In this document: in pieces, positions 30,141 to 41,097 of the stretch | How positions within the stretch are numbered: the first letter of the stretch is position 1 | Layout: each line of letters opens with the position of its first letter | Assembly: GCF_019459225.1 (NCBI RefSeq) | Contig: NZ_JAIAZY010000033.1 | Span: 1 to 53,901, forward strand | DNA: 53,901 bases | Origin: Bacillus sp. IITD106 | Lineage (GTDB): Bacteria > Bacillota > Bacilli > Bacillales > Bacillaceae_C | Direction of reading: 5' to 3' | Notes under the pieces: generated by a model | What the model was told of the DNA's origin: nothing | What the model saw: the letters and a program-made list of their open reading frames with translations, nothing else | The model's database searches: none | Position numbers and translations under genes: made by a program

Positions 30141-30680
30141 ATGAAAATTGATGTTAAATTAACAGATAAAAGTGAAGCGTACATCATAAAAAACTTATAT
30201 CCGTTGTATTTACATGACCTATCAGGACATTATGGCAGATTTCCAAACATTCACGGGATATATGAGGATAGTGATGATTTTCGAACATTAAATGACCAAT
30301 ATGAAGTTCAAAATATCTGGTGGGAAAAGCCAGATATTTTATTTCCCCATTTAATTTTAGTAGATGAGATGCCAGCAGGATTTATCCTAATAGCGACCCC
30401 ACCATATTGTAATAAAGGAATTGATTATTTTGTTAATGATTTCTTTTTAATTCAATTATTAAGAGGGCAAGGTATTGCTGAAAGAGTAGCAATTAAAGTA
30501 TTTGACAAATTTAATGGGAAATGGGAGCTGTTTACTAACCCGTTAGATAAAAACATTGTTGGACAAAAGTTTTGGAGGAAGACAATTTCAAATTACACTA
30601 ATGGAGTTTTCATTGAGGAAAAAGGAGAAACATTCGATGGATATAAACTTATCTTTCGATTCGATAATACTGGAAAATAA
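30141..30680 (+). CDS. GNAT family N-acetyltransferase
   Basis: A 179-aa acetyltransferase of unknown substrate. The acetyl-CoA-binding segment LLRGQGIAERVAIKVF matches motif A (R/Q-x-x-G-x-G/A). ATG at 30141 follows AAAGGAG. It stands alone between intergenic repeats in the accessory stretch, which suggests lateral acquisition. Confidence 0.85.
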   Translation: MKIDVKLTDKSEAYIIKNLYPLYLHDLSGHYGRFPNIHGIYEDSDDFRTLNDQYEVQNIWWEKPDILFPHLILVDEMPAGFILIATPPYCNKGIDYFVNDFFLIQLLRGQGIAERVAIKVFDKFNGKWELFTNPLDKNIVGQKFWRKTISNYTNGVFIEEKGETFDGYKLIFRFDNTGK

Positions 30681-33684
<3,004 letters not shown>

Positions 33685-33814
33685 TGGCTGAATACGTTCA
33701 GATTTAATAGTAGCATCGCTCTAGGGTAGTTTTAAGGGTAATTGTAGAATGTTTAAATGTAATCCATTATATTGTTTTTTCAGTCAATATCTAAAATGTA
33801 AGGAATGAATACGA

Positions 33815-34078
33815 TTGAGTTTTGAATATAAGAAAATATACCCTAATTATCCAGTTATTATCGGAAAAGTAGGGGTTGGAGGACTCACGAAATCGCAGCT
33901 TATCCAGAAATTGCAACAATATTCTATCTTGATGAATGGGTATGGAGAGATACTATTAGCAGATGATAAATTTACGACTTCAGATAAAAAGTACAACCTT
34001 CAGACCGTAGAACTAACCGTTAGAGACCTTGGCTTTTCTGATGGAGCTACTACGGCTCGATCTTCAAAAAAGCGATGA
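33815..34078 (+). pseudogene. Truncated conserved hypothetical protein
   Basis: An 87-aa frame from TTG 33815 beginning MSFEYKKIYPNYPVIIGKVG. It contains a well-conserved-looking LADDKFTTSDKKYNLQTVEL segment but ends abruptly in TTARSSKKR. Reading one base differently just before the end gives IFKKAMK then a stop, suggesting a frameshift, and the sequence then runs into the right end of the recurrent intergenic motif at 34079-34102. From memory the family is about twice this length in other bacilli. Function is unknown. Confidence 0.5.
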
Positions 34079-34102
34079 AATAACGGGCAGTTTAATTGAA
34101 TA
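34079..34102 (+). repeat. Recurrent intergenic motif, right-end fragment
   Basis: AATAACGGGCAGTTTAATTG matches the right ends of copies 1-3 (TAACG-GGCAG block). It abuts the truncated gene. Confidence 0.4.
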
Positions 34103-34157
34103 AAAAAACAAGTGATTAGAAAAAAATACGCTGGTACTTCAACCAGCGTATTTTAAC

Positions 34158-34997
34158 TTAAACATAGGATTTTTCTGCTGATTTCACTGTATGTTTCATT
34201 AAAGTAGCAATTGTAACAGGACCAACGCCACCAGGAACAGGTGTTATTGCACCAGCAACTTCATAACAAGTTTTATAATCAATATCTCCGAGATTCCCTT
34301 TGTTATAACCTGCATCTAAAACAATTGAACCCTCCTTTAACCAACTTCCATGAATGAATTCGGGCTTTCCTACTGCTGCAACAACAATATCTGCTTGTTT
34401 TAAGATGTGAGGTAAATTGGAGGTTCTTGAATGGCAAGTGGTAACAGTCGCATTTGCATTAAGAAGCAAAGCAGAAACAGGTTTCCCTAAGATTGGGCTT
34501 CTGCCCACTACTACAGCATGTTTACCATCAATTTGGATCTGGTAATACTCTAAGATTTTCATAATTGCTGCTGGCGTGCAAGAGGGATATTCTCCGAACC
34601 CTAACGAAGTCTGTCCGTAACCTGCACTTGTGACACCATCTACATCTTTTCTAATATCAATTGCTTCAAAAGCAGCACGTTCATCAATATGTAATGGTAC
34701 TGGATGTTGTAAAAGGATACCATGAACCGAGTTATCATTGTTTAACTCTTTAATTGTTTCTACCAACTCTGATGTACCAGTTTCTTCGGGCAAATGCACA
34801 CGAATAGACTTCATACTTAATCTTTTACATGCATTCCCTTTCATTCTTACATATGTCTCAGAAGCAGGATTATCACCAACTAATATCGTTGCGAGGCATG
34901 GTATTATACTATTATTCTTTAATGCTTCAATACGAGTTTTCAAGCCGTCTTTTATTTCTTGAGCAACAACATTTCCATCCAAAATGATTTTTTCCAT
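34158..34997 (-). CDS. folD: Methylenetetrahydrofolate dehydrogenase/cyclohydrolase
   Basis: A bifunctional enzyme interconverting 5,10-methylene-THF and 10-formyl-THF. It has 279 aa: the active-site YVRMKGNACKR (Lys in the YxxxK motif), LLQHPVP, the Rossmann GRSPILGKPVS and the C-terminal PVPGGVGPVT are intact. ATG at 34997 follows AGGAGA; longer in-frame starts run back through the riboswitch terminator. Bacilli normally have folD near nusB, so this may be a second copy. A ZTP riboswitch precedes it. Confidence 0.93.
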   Translation of the reverse strand: MEKIILDGNVVAQEIKDGLKTRIEALKNNSIIPCLATILVGDNPASETYVRMKGNACKRLSMKSIRVHLPEETGTSELVETIKELNNDNSVHGILLQHPVPLHIDERAAFEAIDIRKDVDGVTSAGYGQTSLGFGEYPSCTPAAIMKILEYYQIQIDGKHAVVVGRSPILGKPVSALLLNANATVTTCHSRTSNLPHILKQADIVVAAVGKPEFIHGSWLKEGSIVLDAGYNKGNLGDIDYKTCYEVAGAITPVPGGVGPVTIATLMKHTVKSAEKSYV

Positions 34998-35021
34998 ATC
35001 ACCGTCTCCTAAAAATGTAAT

Positions 35022-35054
35022 AAAAAAGAGATAAGGATTTATATCCTTATCTCT
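35022..35054 (-). terminator. Riboswitch-controlled terminator of folD
   Basis: On the minus strand AGAGATAAGGAT and ATCCTTATCTCT form a perfect 12-bp stem (4-nt loop) followed by T6. The first stem bases overlap the final GGGCA of the ZTP aptamer. Confidence 0.9.
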
Positions 35055-35130
35055 GCCCAGACGACCCGGCAATATATAAAACACAGCTTCCTTGTGGTCA
35101 TTTCCACAAATGTCGTCAGTTACTGTGTCT
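35054..35130 (-). promoter_or_regulatory. ZTP (pfl) riboswitch of folD
   Basis: Minus-strand motifs in order are AGTAACTGACGAC, GTGGAAATGACCAC hairpin, AGGAAGCTGTG, an A/T linker, and GCCGGGTCGTCTGGGCA. These are the conserved parts of the pfl/ZTP aptamer, which senses ZMP/ZTP when 10-formyl-THF is short and turns on genes such as folD. It is followed immediately by a terminator, consistent with transcriptional control. Confidence 0.88.
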
Positions 35131-35148
35131 ACTTCCTTATATATTTAA

Positions 35149-35176
35149 AAGATAACATATAGGAATTAAATGTCAA
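35149..35176 (-). promoter_or_regulatory. Promoter of the folD riboswitch leader
   Basis: On the minus strand a perfect TTGACA (35176-35171), a 16-bp spacer and TATCTT (35154-35149). It lies about 20 bp upstream of the aptamer. Confidence 0.55.
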
Positions 35177-35245
35177 AATGAAATTTTGGTTTTGTTAATT
35201 GTTTTTGAAATGGATTGTGAAAGAAAATACTGAAAGTAACGGAGA

Positions 35246-35305
35246 CGTTAATCAAAGAAGGATTAACGCTTTTTTCATAGAAGTTATTCTACTAACGGGG
35301 CAGAA
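35246..35305 (+). repeat. Recurrent 60-bp intergenic motif, copy 3
   Basis: It reads CGTTAATCAAAGAAGGATTA, then CGC plus T run, then GAAGTTATT, ACTAACGGGGCAG. It shares the block order of the other copies. Confidence 0.55.
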
Positions 35306-35351
35306 GATTTGAAGATGTTACTAGGAAAGAAATAAATTGGAGGGTTATTTA

Positions 35352-35507
35352 ATGTTTGTCGTAAATGTAGAAGGCGCTATTCATCGAAATGACCAATGGC
35401 TTTTGATCCATAGAAGTGAAAAGGAGGAACACGCAGGCGGCTCTCTTTCCCTTGTTGGCGGGAAATGCGAAATTAAAGGGTGGAGAAGTTCATGGGTTCA
35501 AGAATAA
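35352..35507 (+). pseudogene. Truncated NUDIX hydrolase, N-terminal fragment
   Basis: A 51-codon frame with its own ribosome binding site (GGAGGG) reads MFVVNVEGAIHRNDQWLLIH and reaches SLVGGK, the strand preceding the Nudix box, then diverges. The GX5EX7REUXEEXGU box is missing, so it cannot be active. The frame ends inside the start of the next gene, overlapping it by 16 bp, as if a deletion had fused the two. Confidence 0.7.
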
Positions 35508-36115
35508 TGCATTCGATTATTGGAAATAAAATTGCAGAAGCCTTATCAATAGAGGATAGAACATCATTCCTGCTTGGAAGTATTGCTCCAGATGCTGTTT
35601 TTTCACACGAAGAAAAAAACGCATCACATTTCTTTATAGGAGAAGTACAAGATTATACAAGAAGTGTTGATTATAAAGGATTTTTACATAAATATAGTTT
35701 GCAGGTAGAAAGTAAAAACGATTATATATTAGGGTATTGTGCACATTTAATTGCTGATGATATATGGTTAAGAGGATTTAATCTTTCATGGTTAAGGAAC
35801 CGAATGGACGCTGATGAAGGTTTATATAAGTTATATCATAATGACTTCCGATTACTTAATGGAAAATTATTAGAACACTATGGTATTACAAACGATTTAA
35901 GATTAGCTTTTAGCCATTTTCCTTCAATTATAGACTTGGATGAGGTTAACTCCAAAGACGTTGAAAAATTCGTCCCCTATGTATTAGTTGATATGGAATA
36001 CGATAAGGAAATTTTAAATGAAAAACTTAATGTTTTTACGTTTAATCAAATCATCGGTTATATAGAGACTTCGGTTGATGTGGGGTTATTAAAAATAAAG
36101 CCTTTACTTGATTAA
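35492..36115 (+). CDS. Zinc-dependent phospholipase C-like hydrolase
   Basis: A 207-aa protein resembling the all-helical zinc-dependent phospholipase C/P1-nuclease group: IMHSIIGNKIAEAL, LLGSIAPDAVF, HFFIGEVQDY and GYCAHLIADDIWLRG place the His/Asp ligands in the expected order. There is no signal peptide, so a cytosolic hydrolase of unknown substrate is likely. ATG at 35492 follows GGTGGAG, a ribosome binding site lying within the truncated NUDIX frame; the GTG at 35480 is part of that site. Confidence 0.7.
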   Translation: MGSRIMHSIIGNKIAEALSIEDRTSFLLGSIAPDAVFSHEEKNASHFFIGEVQDYTRSVDYKGFLHKYSLQVESKNDYILGYCAHLIADDIWLRGFNLSWLRNRMDADEGLYKLYHNDFRLLNGKLLEHYGITNDLRLAFSHFPSIIDLDEVNSKDVEKFVPYVLVDMEYDKEILNEKLNVFTFNQIIGYIETSVDVGLLKIKPLLD

Positions 36116-36223
36116 TAGATTCTATAATAAAATTTAACGAAAGAGTGCGTTTTGCAATAGGGCGTTAACAGAATTAACATCTCAGAGGCGATAGTAACAT
36201 AATGGGAAATTGGGGAGATATAA

Positions 36224-36661
36224 TTGAAAAAAGTTATTGTAATGTTTTTAGTGTTGATTGCCCTTGCCGGTTGTAGTTTACGTAGCTTTTCTAAAGAAAA
36301 TCAAACACCCTCAACTGGAAAAATTGTTGTTGATAAAGCTGAGTATGAAATGATGGGTGGACAATATAAATGGAACGGGGAAAATGTTGAAATTCAACGA
36401 GTTGACCATGTTTCACCAATCGAAATTGCTAAAGAATTTGATACTCTAATATTGGAGAAGAACAAGAAGATTGATATTTTGATTGAAAAAAACCCTAGCC
36501 TTACTGTTTATCAATGGACTGAAGATGGAAGCGTAAAAGAAGTCACTTTAACTGACAATCAAATTACAGCCCCATCAAATAATGGTTATTATATATACGA
36601 AGTGGTAGGGAAATGGTTAGATGGAGAAGCATCTTATATATTTGATATAGAGGTAGAATAA
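36224..36661 (+). CDS. Small lipoprotein of unknown function
   Basis: A 145-aa predicted lipoprotein. A short hydrophobic signal ends in the lipobox LAGC (Cys17), followed by a polar linker and a compact domain (VVDKAEYEMMGGQYKW near residue 35). No known domain is recognised. TTG at 36224 follows GGGGAGA. Confidence 0.75.
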   Translation: MKKVIVMFLVLIALAGCSLRSFSKENQTPSTGKIVVDKAEYEMMGGQYKWNGENVEIQRVDHVSPIEIAKEFDTLILEKNKKIDILIEKNPSLTVYQWTEDGSVKEVTLTDNQITAPSNNGYYIYEVVGKWLDGEASYIFDIEVE

Positions 36662-37155
36662 TTAAAGGGGCATTTGTTAAGGGTCTGTTACGGACGGAAG
36701 TTCCTTGCCGTTGTAAATTTACTGCGGGTATTCTATTGCCTTTATATAAAGCGCCATTTTTTGTGTAGCCTTCAATATAACGGTATTAATAATGAGCTCT
36801 TTGGCTAACAGTGTAGATGCTATTTTCGCCCGAATTTTAAGTCTTGGTATCTGATTGTCAAAGAAATTGACTTTCGTTAATATATTGTTATAATTGTTTA
36901 TACAGTTATTATTAAACTTACTCATAACTTTCCTTGCATGTGTTAAATTGTCCTTGATAACACACTAACAAAATGAAATTATACTAATGTTTAATCAATA
37001 TCACAACACAACTATGTGAAAAGTATAATTATGAGATTTACGGACAAAATGAAACACACTTAATCCAATATCATTACAAAAAAACCAAGACAAAATAGAA
37101 GCTAAAATAAAATCAAAAATGAGACAAAAACAGAAACCAAAGTGAAAAAGGAGCC
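36662..37155. other. Intergenic region before the toxin-antitoxin pair
   Basis: No gene is confidently seen in this 494 bp. A 68-codon minus-strand frame (36719-36925) lacks a convincing ribosome binding site and recognisable motifs. A near-consensus plus-strand promoter lies at 36867-36894. The remaining sequence is A-rich. Confidence 0.45.
36867..36894 (+). promoter_or_regulatory. Sigma-A-like promoter upstream of the antitoxin gene
   Basis: TTGACT at 36867-36872, a 16-bp spacer and a perfect TATAAT at 36889-36894. It would give a leader of about 250 nt before the antitoxin gene, or a separate short RNA. Confidence 0.5.
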
Positions 37156-37449
37156 ATGCAGGAGATGACTACAGTGTTTGAAGAAAGAAAAAAAGAACAT
37201 TACACACGCCGCGTTAATCAGGTTGGTAATAGTTTATCCGTAGGTATCCCTAAAGAATTAGCTTTAGAATTAGATATCTTAAAGGGTGATGAAATAGCAA
37301 TCACCTTAGGCAAGGAAAGAGGCGAAATCATTATGAAAAAAGTTAACCATTCAATAGAACAGCCTAATATTCGTCCAGAAGTAATTCAAGCTATGCAAAG
37401 GGTAAAAAAACAATATGGAAAGGCTTTACACAACCTAAGGGACCGGTAA
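37156..37449 (+). CDS. AbrB/MazE-type antitoxin
   Basis: A 97-aa protein with an N-terminal SpoVT/AbrB swapped-hairpin DNA-binding domain: RRVNQVGNSLSVGIPKEL and LKGDEIAITLGKERGEIIMKK. The charged C-terminal tail probably wraps the toxin. The start is uncertain among ATG 37156, ATG 37165 and GTG 37174, since AAAGGAG at about 37147 and AGGAG at about 37159 support different choices. It lies 18 bp before the Doc gene, as antitoxins do, and probably autoregulates the pair. Confidence 0.85.
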   Translation: MQEMTTVFEERKKEHYTRRVNQVGNSLSVGIPKELALELDILKGDEIAITLGKERGEIIMKKVNHSIEQPNIRPEVIQAMQRVKKQYGKALHNLRDR

Positions 37450-37467
37450 TATCGGGGGCCATGAGAT

Positions 37468-37878
37468 ATGGTAAAATATTTAACAGAGGATGAAATACTT
37501 TATATTCATTGTGACATCATGGAGACACACCAAGAACCAGAAAGTCAAATTGGTGTGAAATATCCGGATAAATTTAAAGCAATGTTAGAAAGACCTAAAA
37601 GCGGATTCGGTGACTTTGAGTTTTATCCCTGCATTATAGAAAAAGCATGTTGTTATTATCACTCAATCACGAGGAATCATATCTTTCATAACGGAAATAA
37701 ACGTACTGGATTATCTGTATTTATTACATTTCTTTTGATAAATGGGTATGAATTTACAATGCCTGAACAAGAACTAGAAGATTATACAGTCGAACTAGCG
37801 GACAATCCCAAATATGCTACAAATGATTGCATAAGTATTATGGTTAAAGAATTGGAAAAGTATATGCGTGAATTCTAG
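37468..37878 (+). CDS. Doc/Fic-family toxin
   Basis: A 136-aa Doc-type protein. The active-site motif HIFHNGNKRTG occupies His71 to Gly81, fitting HxFx(D/N)xNKR. Doc toxins transfer phosphate from ATP to EF-Tu and arrest translation; other Fic proteins AMPylate. Together with the preceding AbrB-type protein it forms a type II toxin-antitoxin module. Doc is more classically paired with Phd, so the AbrB-type partner is a variant pairing. ATG 37468 has GGGGGCC upstream only, a weak ribosome binding site. Confidence 0.87.
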   Translation: MVKYLTEDEILYIHCDIMETHQEPESQIGVKYPDKFKAMLERPKSGFGDFEFYPCIIEKACCYYHSITRNHIFHNGNKRTGLSVFITFLLINGYEFTMPEQELEDYTVELADNPKYATNDCISIMVKELEKYMREF

Positions 37879-37957
37879 ATTTTCCATTCAAGAGTATTCA
37901 CATGACTTTTTCTCACTTTCACGAGGCGCATTAAAAAATGTATCGCAAAGTTTCATA

Positions 37958-38002
37958 AAGGATTGAAGCAACAAATATTTGTTGCATTTAATCCTTTTTT
38001 TG
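37958..38002 (+). terminator. Strong terminator after the toxin gene
   Basis: AAAGGATT and AATCCTTT flank an inner palindrome GCAACAAATATTTGTTGC, followed by T7. Confidence 0.85.
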
Positions 38003-38156
38003 TTATTTAATAACCCATTATCCAACTAAACCCCAATATTAATTCCTTTCGATCTTCTTAAGAATTTCTTGTGTAGACAGTTATGAAACCTTTTTTTGAA
38101 AAAATCGTCTATTCCTTTAAAGTTACAGAAAAATCGGAATAAAGTTGGAGGTATAA

Positions 38157-38798
38157 ATGAGAGGCTTACTTATTATTTCTTCAATCATCATGTTAGTTTC
38201 TTGTGATAAGGATACTACTGATGTTCAGAATAAAAATACGCCTGCAGTCTCGGAAGATAACAGCACAGATAGTGTGATTAACACAGAAATTTTGCCCAGC
38301 AAAGAACAGAATAAATTTCAAAATTCCTCCGCTTATTTAGCCAAAAATGAAAATGAACTATCTGAATTTGATTTTGAAACAGCTTATGAAATGTGTGTGA
38401 AGGCATTGACCGACTATTATAAAGCTGTCTGGAACGGCACAGATATTGAATTAGATATATTTATAGAAAATGAAAACCTTAAAAAATATACTCAAAAGAA
38501 GATTCAATCCCAATATAATGTGTTAACTGAAGATTCGGTGGAGGATATTGATATTGGCGCATGGGAAGCGGAGTATACCAATGATGAGGATGGAGGTTTT
38601 CTCTATTTAAAATTACCTGTGGAAATTACTCTCAGTGTAGGTAATTATGGTGAAGTCACTGAATTTCTCGTACATAATGTAAACGGCAAGTTAGTCATTG
38701 TTGATTGGTACACTAATACAAAGGATAGTTATGATTTCAAAACGCGTGGAGAGAATTTAACGATTGACAATCCCAAGGTTTGGGATGAGAGTGAATAA
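38157..38798 (+). CDS. Predicted lipoprotein of unknown function
   Basis: A 213-aa protein with a short signal and lipobox (MLVSC, Cys16), a Ser/Asn-rich linker to about residue 65 and a folded acidic domain rich in Asp/Glu. No family is recognised. ATG 38157 follows GGAGG. It stands alone between the toxin terminator and the yrrT operon. Confidence 0.7.
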   Translation: MRGLLIISSIIMLVSCDKDTTDVQNKNTPAVSEDNSTDSVINTEILPSKEQNKFQNSSAYLAKNENELSEFDFETAYEMCVKALTDYYKAVWNGTDIELDIFIENENLKKYTQKKIQSQYNVLTEDSVEDIDIGAWEAEYTNDEDGGFLYLKLPVEITLSVGNYGEVTEFLVHNVNGKLVIVDWYTNTKDSYDFKTRGENLTIDNPKVWDESE

Positions 38799-38876
38799 TA
38801 AAGTTCTCTATTAAACTATCAGGGGCAAGAGCTAAACAAGCAGCTACATGAATACATTCAGAGAGGTGTGTGAATC

Positions 38877-38984
38877 ATGCTTGAACTTGTTAAAGAAATA
38901 TACTCACCAAGTAAGGCATTAAGGCTGAAATCAATACCACTCCTATCGCTTACACATAAGTCTTTTTTCCGATTGCCATTTTAG
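38877..38984 (+). CDS. Possible 35-aa small protein
   Basis: ATG 38877 is preceded by AGAGGTG and opens MLELVKEIYSPSKALRLKSI, ending in FRLPF. Nothing similar is recognised. Its 3' end overlaps the yrrT -35 region and a small palindrome. It may be a gene remnant or a chance frame. Confidence 0.25.
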   Translation: MLELVKEIYSPSKALRLKSIPLLSLTHKSFFRLPF

Positions 38985-39001
38985 GCAACAAATGATAAAT
39001 T
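38973..39001 (+). promoter_or_regulatory. Putative promoter of yrrT-luxS-mccAB with operator-like palindrome
   Basis: TTGCCA at 38973-38978, a 17-bp spacer and TAAATT at 38996-39001 with upstream TG. The inverted repeat TTGCC-6-GGCAA (38973-38988) covers the -35. In B. subtilis this operon is repressed by CymR; I cannot confirm a CymR box. Confidence 0.45.
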
Positions 39002-39048
39002 AATAATAATATAATTCCGAGTAATTTTATCCGAAAAGGAGGATAAAA

Positions 39049-39696
39049 ATGTCCACCGATTTTACGGCCTTATTTGATGAGTGGTCTGATTCTTATGATG
39101 AAACGGTTACGGGGCATGATCCAGAATATAATGAAGTTTTTCGCAACTATTTTCATATATTAGAAGAGGTAGTGGATAAAGCACGAGGGAATGTCATTGA
39201 GTTTGGTGTGGGTACAGGGAATCTAACCGAATTGTTAATGAAAAGCGGGAAAAAAGTGTTTGGAATCGAACCTTCTTCTGGAATGCGGAAAATAGCAATG
39301 CAAAAATTACCGGAAGTAAAGATTTTACAAGGAGATTTTCTTACGTTCACAAACCCATTTCAATCGGTCGATACGATTGTCAGCACATATGCCTTTCACC
39401 ATCTAACAGATGAAGAAAAAGAAATAGCAATACGAAAGTATCATTCTATTCTTAATGATAATGGTAAAATTGTATTTGCCGATACAGTATTTGAAGATGA
39501 AGATGCTAAAAGTAATATGATTCAAAAAGCGGAGTTTAGCAGCTTTCATCGCTTGGCAAATGACTTGCGAACAGAATATTATACAACGATTCCGGTTATG
39601 AAGGAGCTTTTCGAACGAAACGGTTTTACGGTTACTTTTACGCCAAAAAACGCATTCGTATGGTTAATCGAAGCAACTAAACAAAGGAGAGAATAA
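39049..39696 (+). CDS. yrrT: SAM-dependent methyltransferase YrrT
   Basis: A 215-aa class I methyltransferase, the conserved first gene of the methionine-to-cysteine operon. The SAM-binding motif [13 protein letters not shown] is near residue 50, and the signatures [13 protein letters not shown] and [11 protein letters not shown] match B. subtilis YrrT. The methyl acceptor is unknown. ATG 39049 follows AAGGAGG, and the stop is two bases before luxS. Confidence 0.93.
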   Translation: MSTDFTALFDEWSDSYDETVTGHDPEYNEVFRNYFHILEEVVDKARGNVIEFGVGTGNLTELLMKSGKKVFGIEPSSGMRKIAMQKLPEVKILQGDFLTFTNPFQSVDTIVSTYAFHHLTDEEKEIAIRKYHSILNDNGKIVFADTVFEDEDAKSNMIQKAEFSSFHRLANDLRTEYYTTIPVMKELFERNGFTVTFTPKNAFVWLIEATKQRRE

Positions 39697-39698
39697 GA

Positions 39699-40166
39699 AT
39701 GACTGTAGAAAAAAAGATGAATGTGGAAAGTTTTAATTTAGATCATACAAAGGTAAAAGCACCTTATATTCGACTTGCAGGTGTAAAGACGGGCTTCAAC
39801 GGAGATGAAATTCGCAAATATGATATTCGTTTTTGCCAACCGAATAAAGAGCATATGGAAATGCCGGCATTACATTCATTGGAACACATGATGGCGGAAT
39901 TCAGCCGAAATTATTCGGATAAGATTGTCGACATTAGCCCAATGGGATGCCAAACAGGCTTTTATTTATCAGTTGTCAATCATGATGACTATGACAAAAT
40001 CTTGTCTCTCGTAGAAAATACGTTAAAAGATGTACTGACGGCAACAGAAGTTCCAGCTTGCAATGAAGTTCAATGCGGATGGGCAGCAAGCCATAGTCTT
40101 GAAGGAGCAAAGGAAATTGCTGAAAAAATGCTCTCCCACCGCGACGAATGGACGGAAGTTTTCTAA
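39699..40166 (+). CDS. luxS: S-ribosylhomocysteine lyase
   Basis: Splits S-ribosylhomocysteine into homocysteine and DPD, the precursor of autoinducer-2. The 155-aa metalloenzyme has HSLEH (His59, Glu62, His63) and Cys126 (VQCGWA) as the metal site, and catalytic Cys84 in PMGCQTG. ATG 39699 follows AGGAGAG. It lies between yrrT and mccA, where B. subtilis has mtnN, so the pathway here would need an SAH nucleosidase encoded elsewhere. Confidence 0.96.
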   Translation: MTVEKKMNVESFNLDHTKVKAPYIRLAGVKTGFNGDEIRKYDIRFCQPNKEHMEMPALHSLEHMMAEFSRNYSDKIVDISPMGCQTGFYLSVVNHDDYDKILSLVENTLKDVLTATEVPACNEVQCGWAASHSLEGAKEIAEKMLSHRDEWTEVF

Positions 40167-40167
40167 C

Positions 40168-41097
40168 ATGAAATTTGTAAGGAGTATTCATGAATTAGTC
40201 GGGAATACGCCGTTATTGGAATTAACGTCCTTCCCACTTCCTGAAGGAGTGAAGCTATTTGCAAAGTTGGAGTATTTCAACCCTGGGGGAAGTGTGAAGG
40301 ATCGACTTGGACATTTTTTACTTGAGCGAGCGATTCAAGAGGGGCATCTACAAAAAGGCGGCACGATTATCGAACCAACGGCAGGGAATACCGGAATTGG
40401 TCTGGCACTCGCAGCAATTAAATTTGGTATAAAAGCCATTTTTGTTACGCCGAAGAAATTTAGCCAGGAAAAGCAAACATTAATGCGGGCACTCGGTGCA
40501 GAAGTGATCAATACACCGACTGAACTGGGAATGGAAGGTGCGATTGAAAAAGCGAAGGAGCTTTTAGCAGAGATTCCGGACGCTTTTTATCCAGGACAAT
40601 TTCATAATCCCAATAATCCAGCTGCGTATTACGAAACGATGGGTCCTGAATTGTATGAAGCTTTGGATGGGAAAATTGATATATTTGTTGCTGGAGCGGG
40701 GTCTGGAGGAACATTTATGGGAACCGCTTCCTATTTGAAAGAGCGGATTAGCGAAATAAAATGTGTAATCGTTGAACCCGAGGGATCGATTTTAAATGGA
40801 GGGGAGCCTGGTTCTCACCTTACAGAAGGAATTGGGATGGAATTTATTCCCCCTTTTATGGACAAATCCTTCTTCGATGAAATTTATACAATATCCGACC
40901 GGGAAGCCTTCGATACTCTTAAAGAGGCGGCAAAATTGGAAGGGTTATTAGTAGGAAGCTCATCTGGCGCTGCACTAGCAGCCTCGTTAAAAGAAGCAAG
41001 AAAAGCAAAAGCAGGAACGAATATCGTAACGATTTTTCCAGATAGTAGTGAGCGGTATATAAGCAGTCATATATATGACGGAGGTGAGGATCGTTGA
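40168..41097 (+). CDS. mccA: Cystathionine beta-synthase MccA (O-acetylserine-dependent)
   Basis: A PLP enzyme of the cysteine synthase family that condenses homocysteine with O-acetylserine to cystathionine. It has 309 aa: PLP Lys44 in PGGSVKDRLG, PTAGNTGIGLA and the phosphate loop GAGSGGTFMG. ATG 40168 is one base after the luxS stop; longer in-frame starts lie inside luxS. CysK would look similar; the assignment to MccA rests on mccB following and on yrrT upstream. Confidence 0.9.
   Translation: MKFVRSIHELVGNTPLLELTSFPLPEGVKLFAKLEYFNPGGSVKDRLGHFLLERAIQEGHLQKGGTIIEPTAGNTGIGLALAAIKFGIKAIFVTPKKFSQEKQTLMRALGAEVINTPTELGMEGAIEKAKELLAEIPDAFYPGQFHNPNNPAAYYETMGPELYEALDGKIDIFVAGAGSGGTFMGTASYLKERISEIKCVIVEPEGSILNGGEPGSHLTEGIGMEFIPPFMDKSFFDEIYTISDREAFDTLKEAAKLEGLLVGSSSGAALAASLKEARKAKAGTNIVTIFPDSSERYISSHIYDGGEDR

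Noticed and set aside
36719-36925. Minus-strand 68-codon frame
   Set aside because: No convincing ribosome binding site or recognisable motif; it lies in AT-rich intergenic DNA.
38895-38918. Single copy of the 25-284 repeat core (ATATACTCACCAAGTAAGG)
   Set aside because: About 18 bases match the first array, but no neighbouring unit is present and the rest of the 52-bp unit does not align, so chance cannot be excluded.
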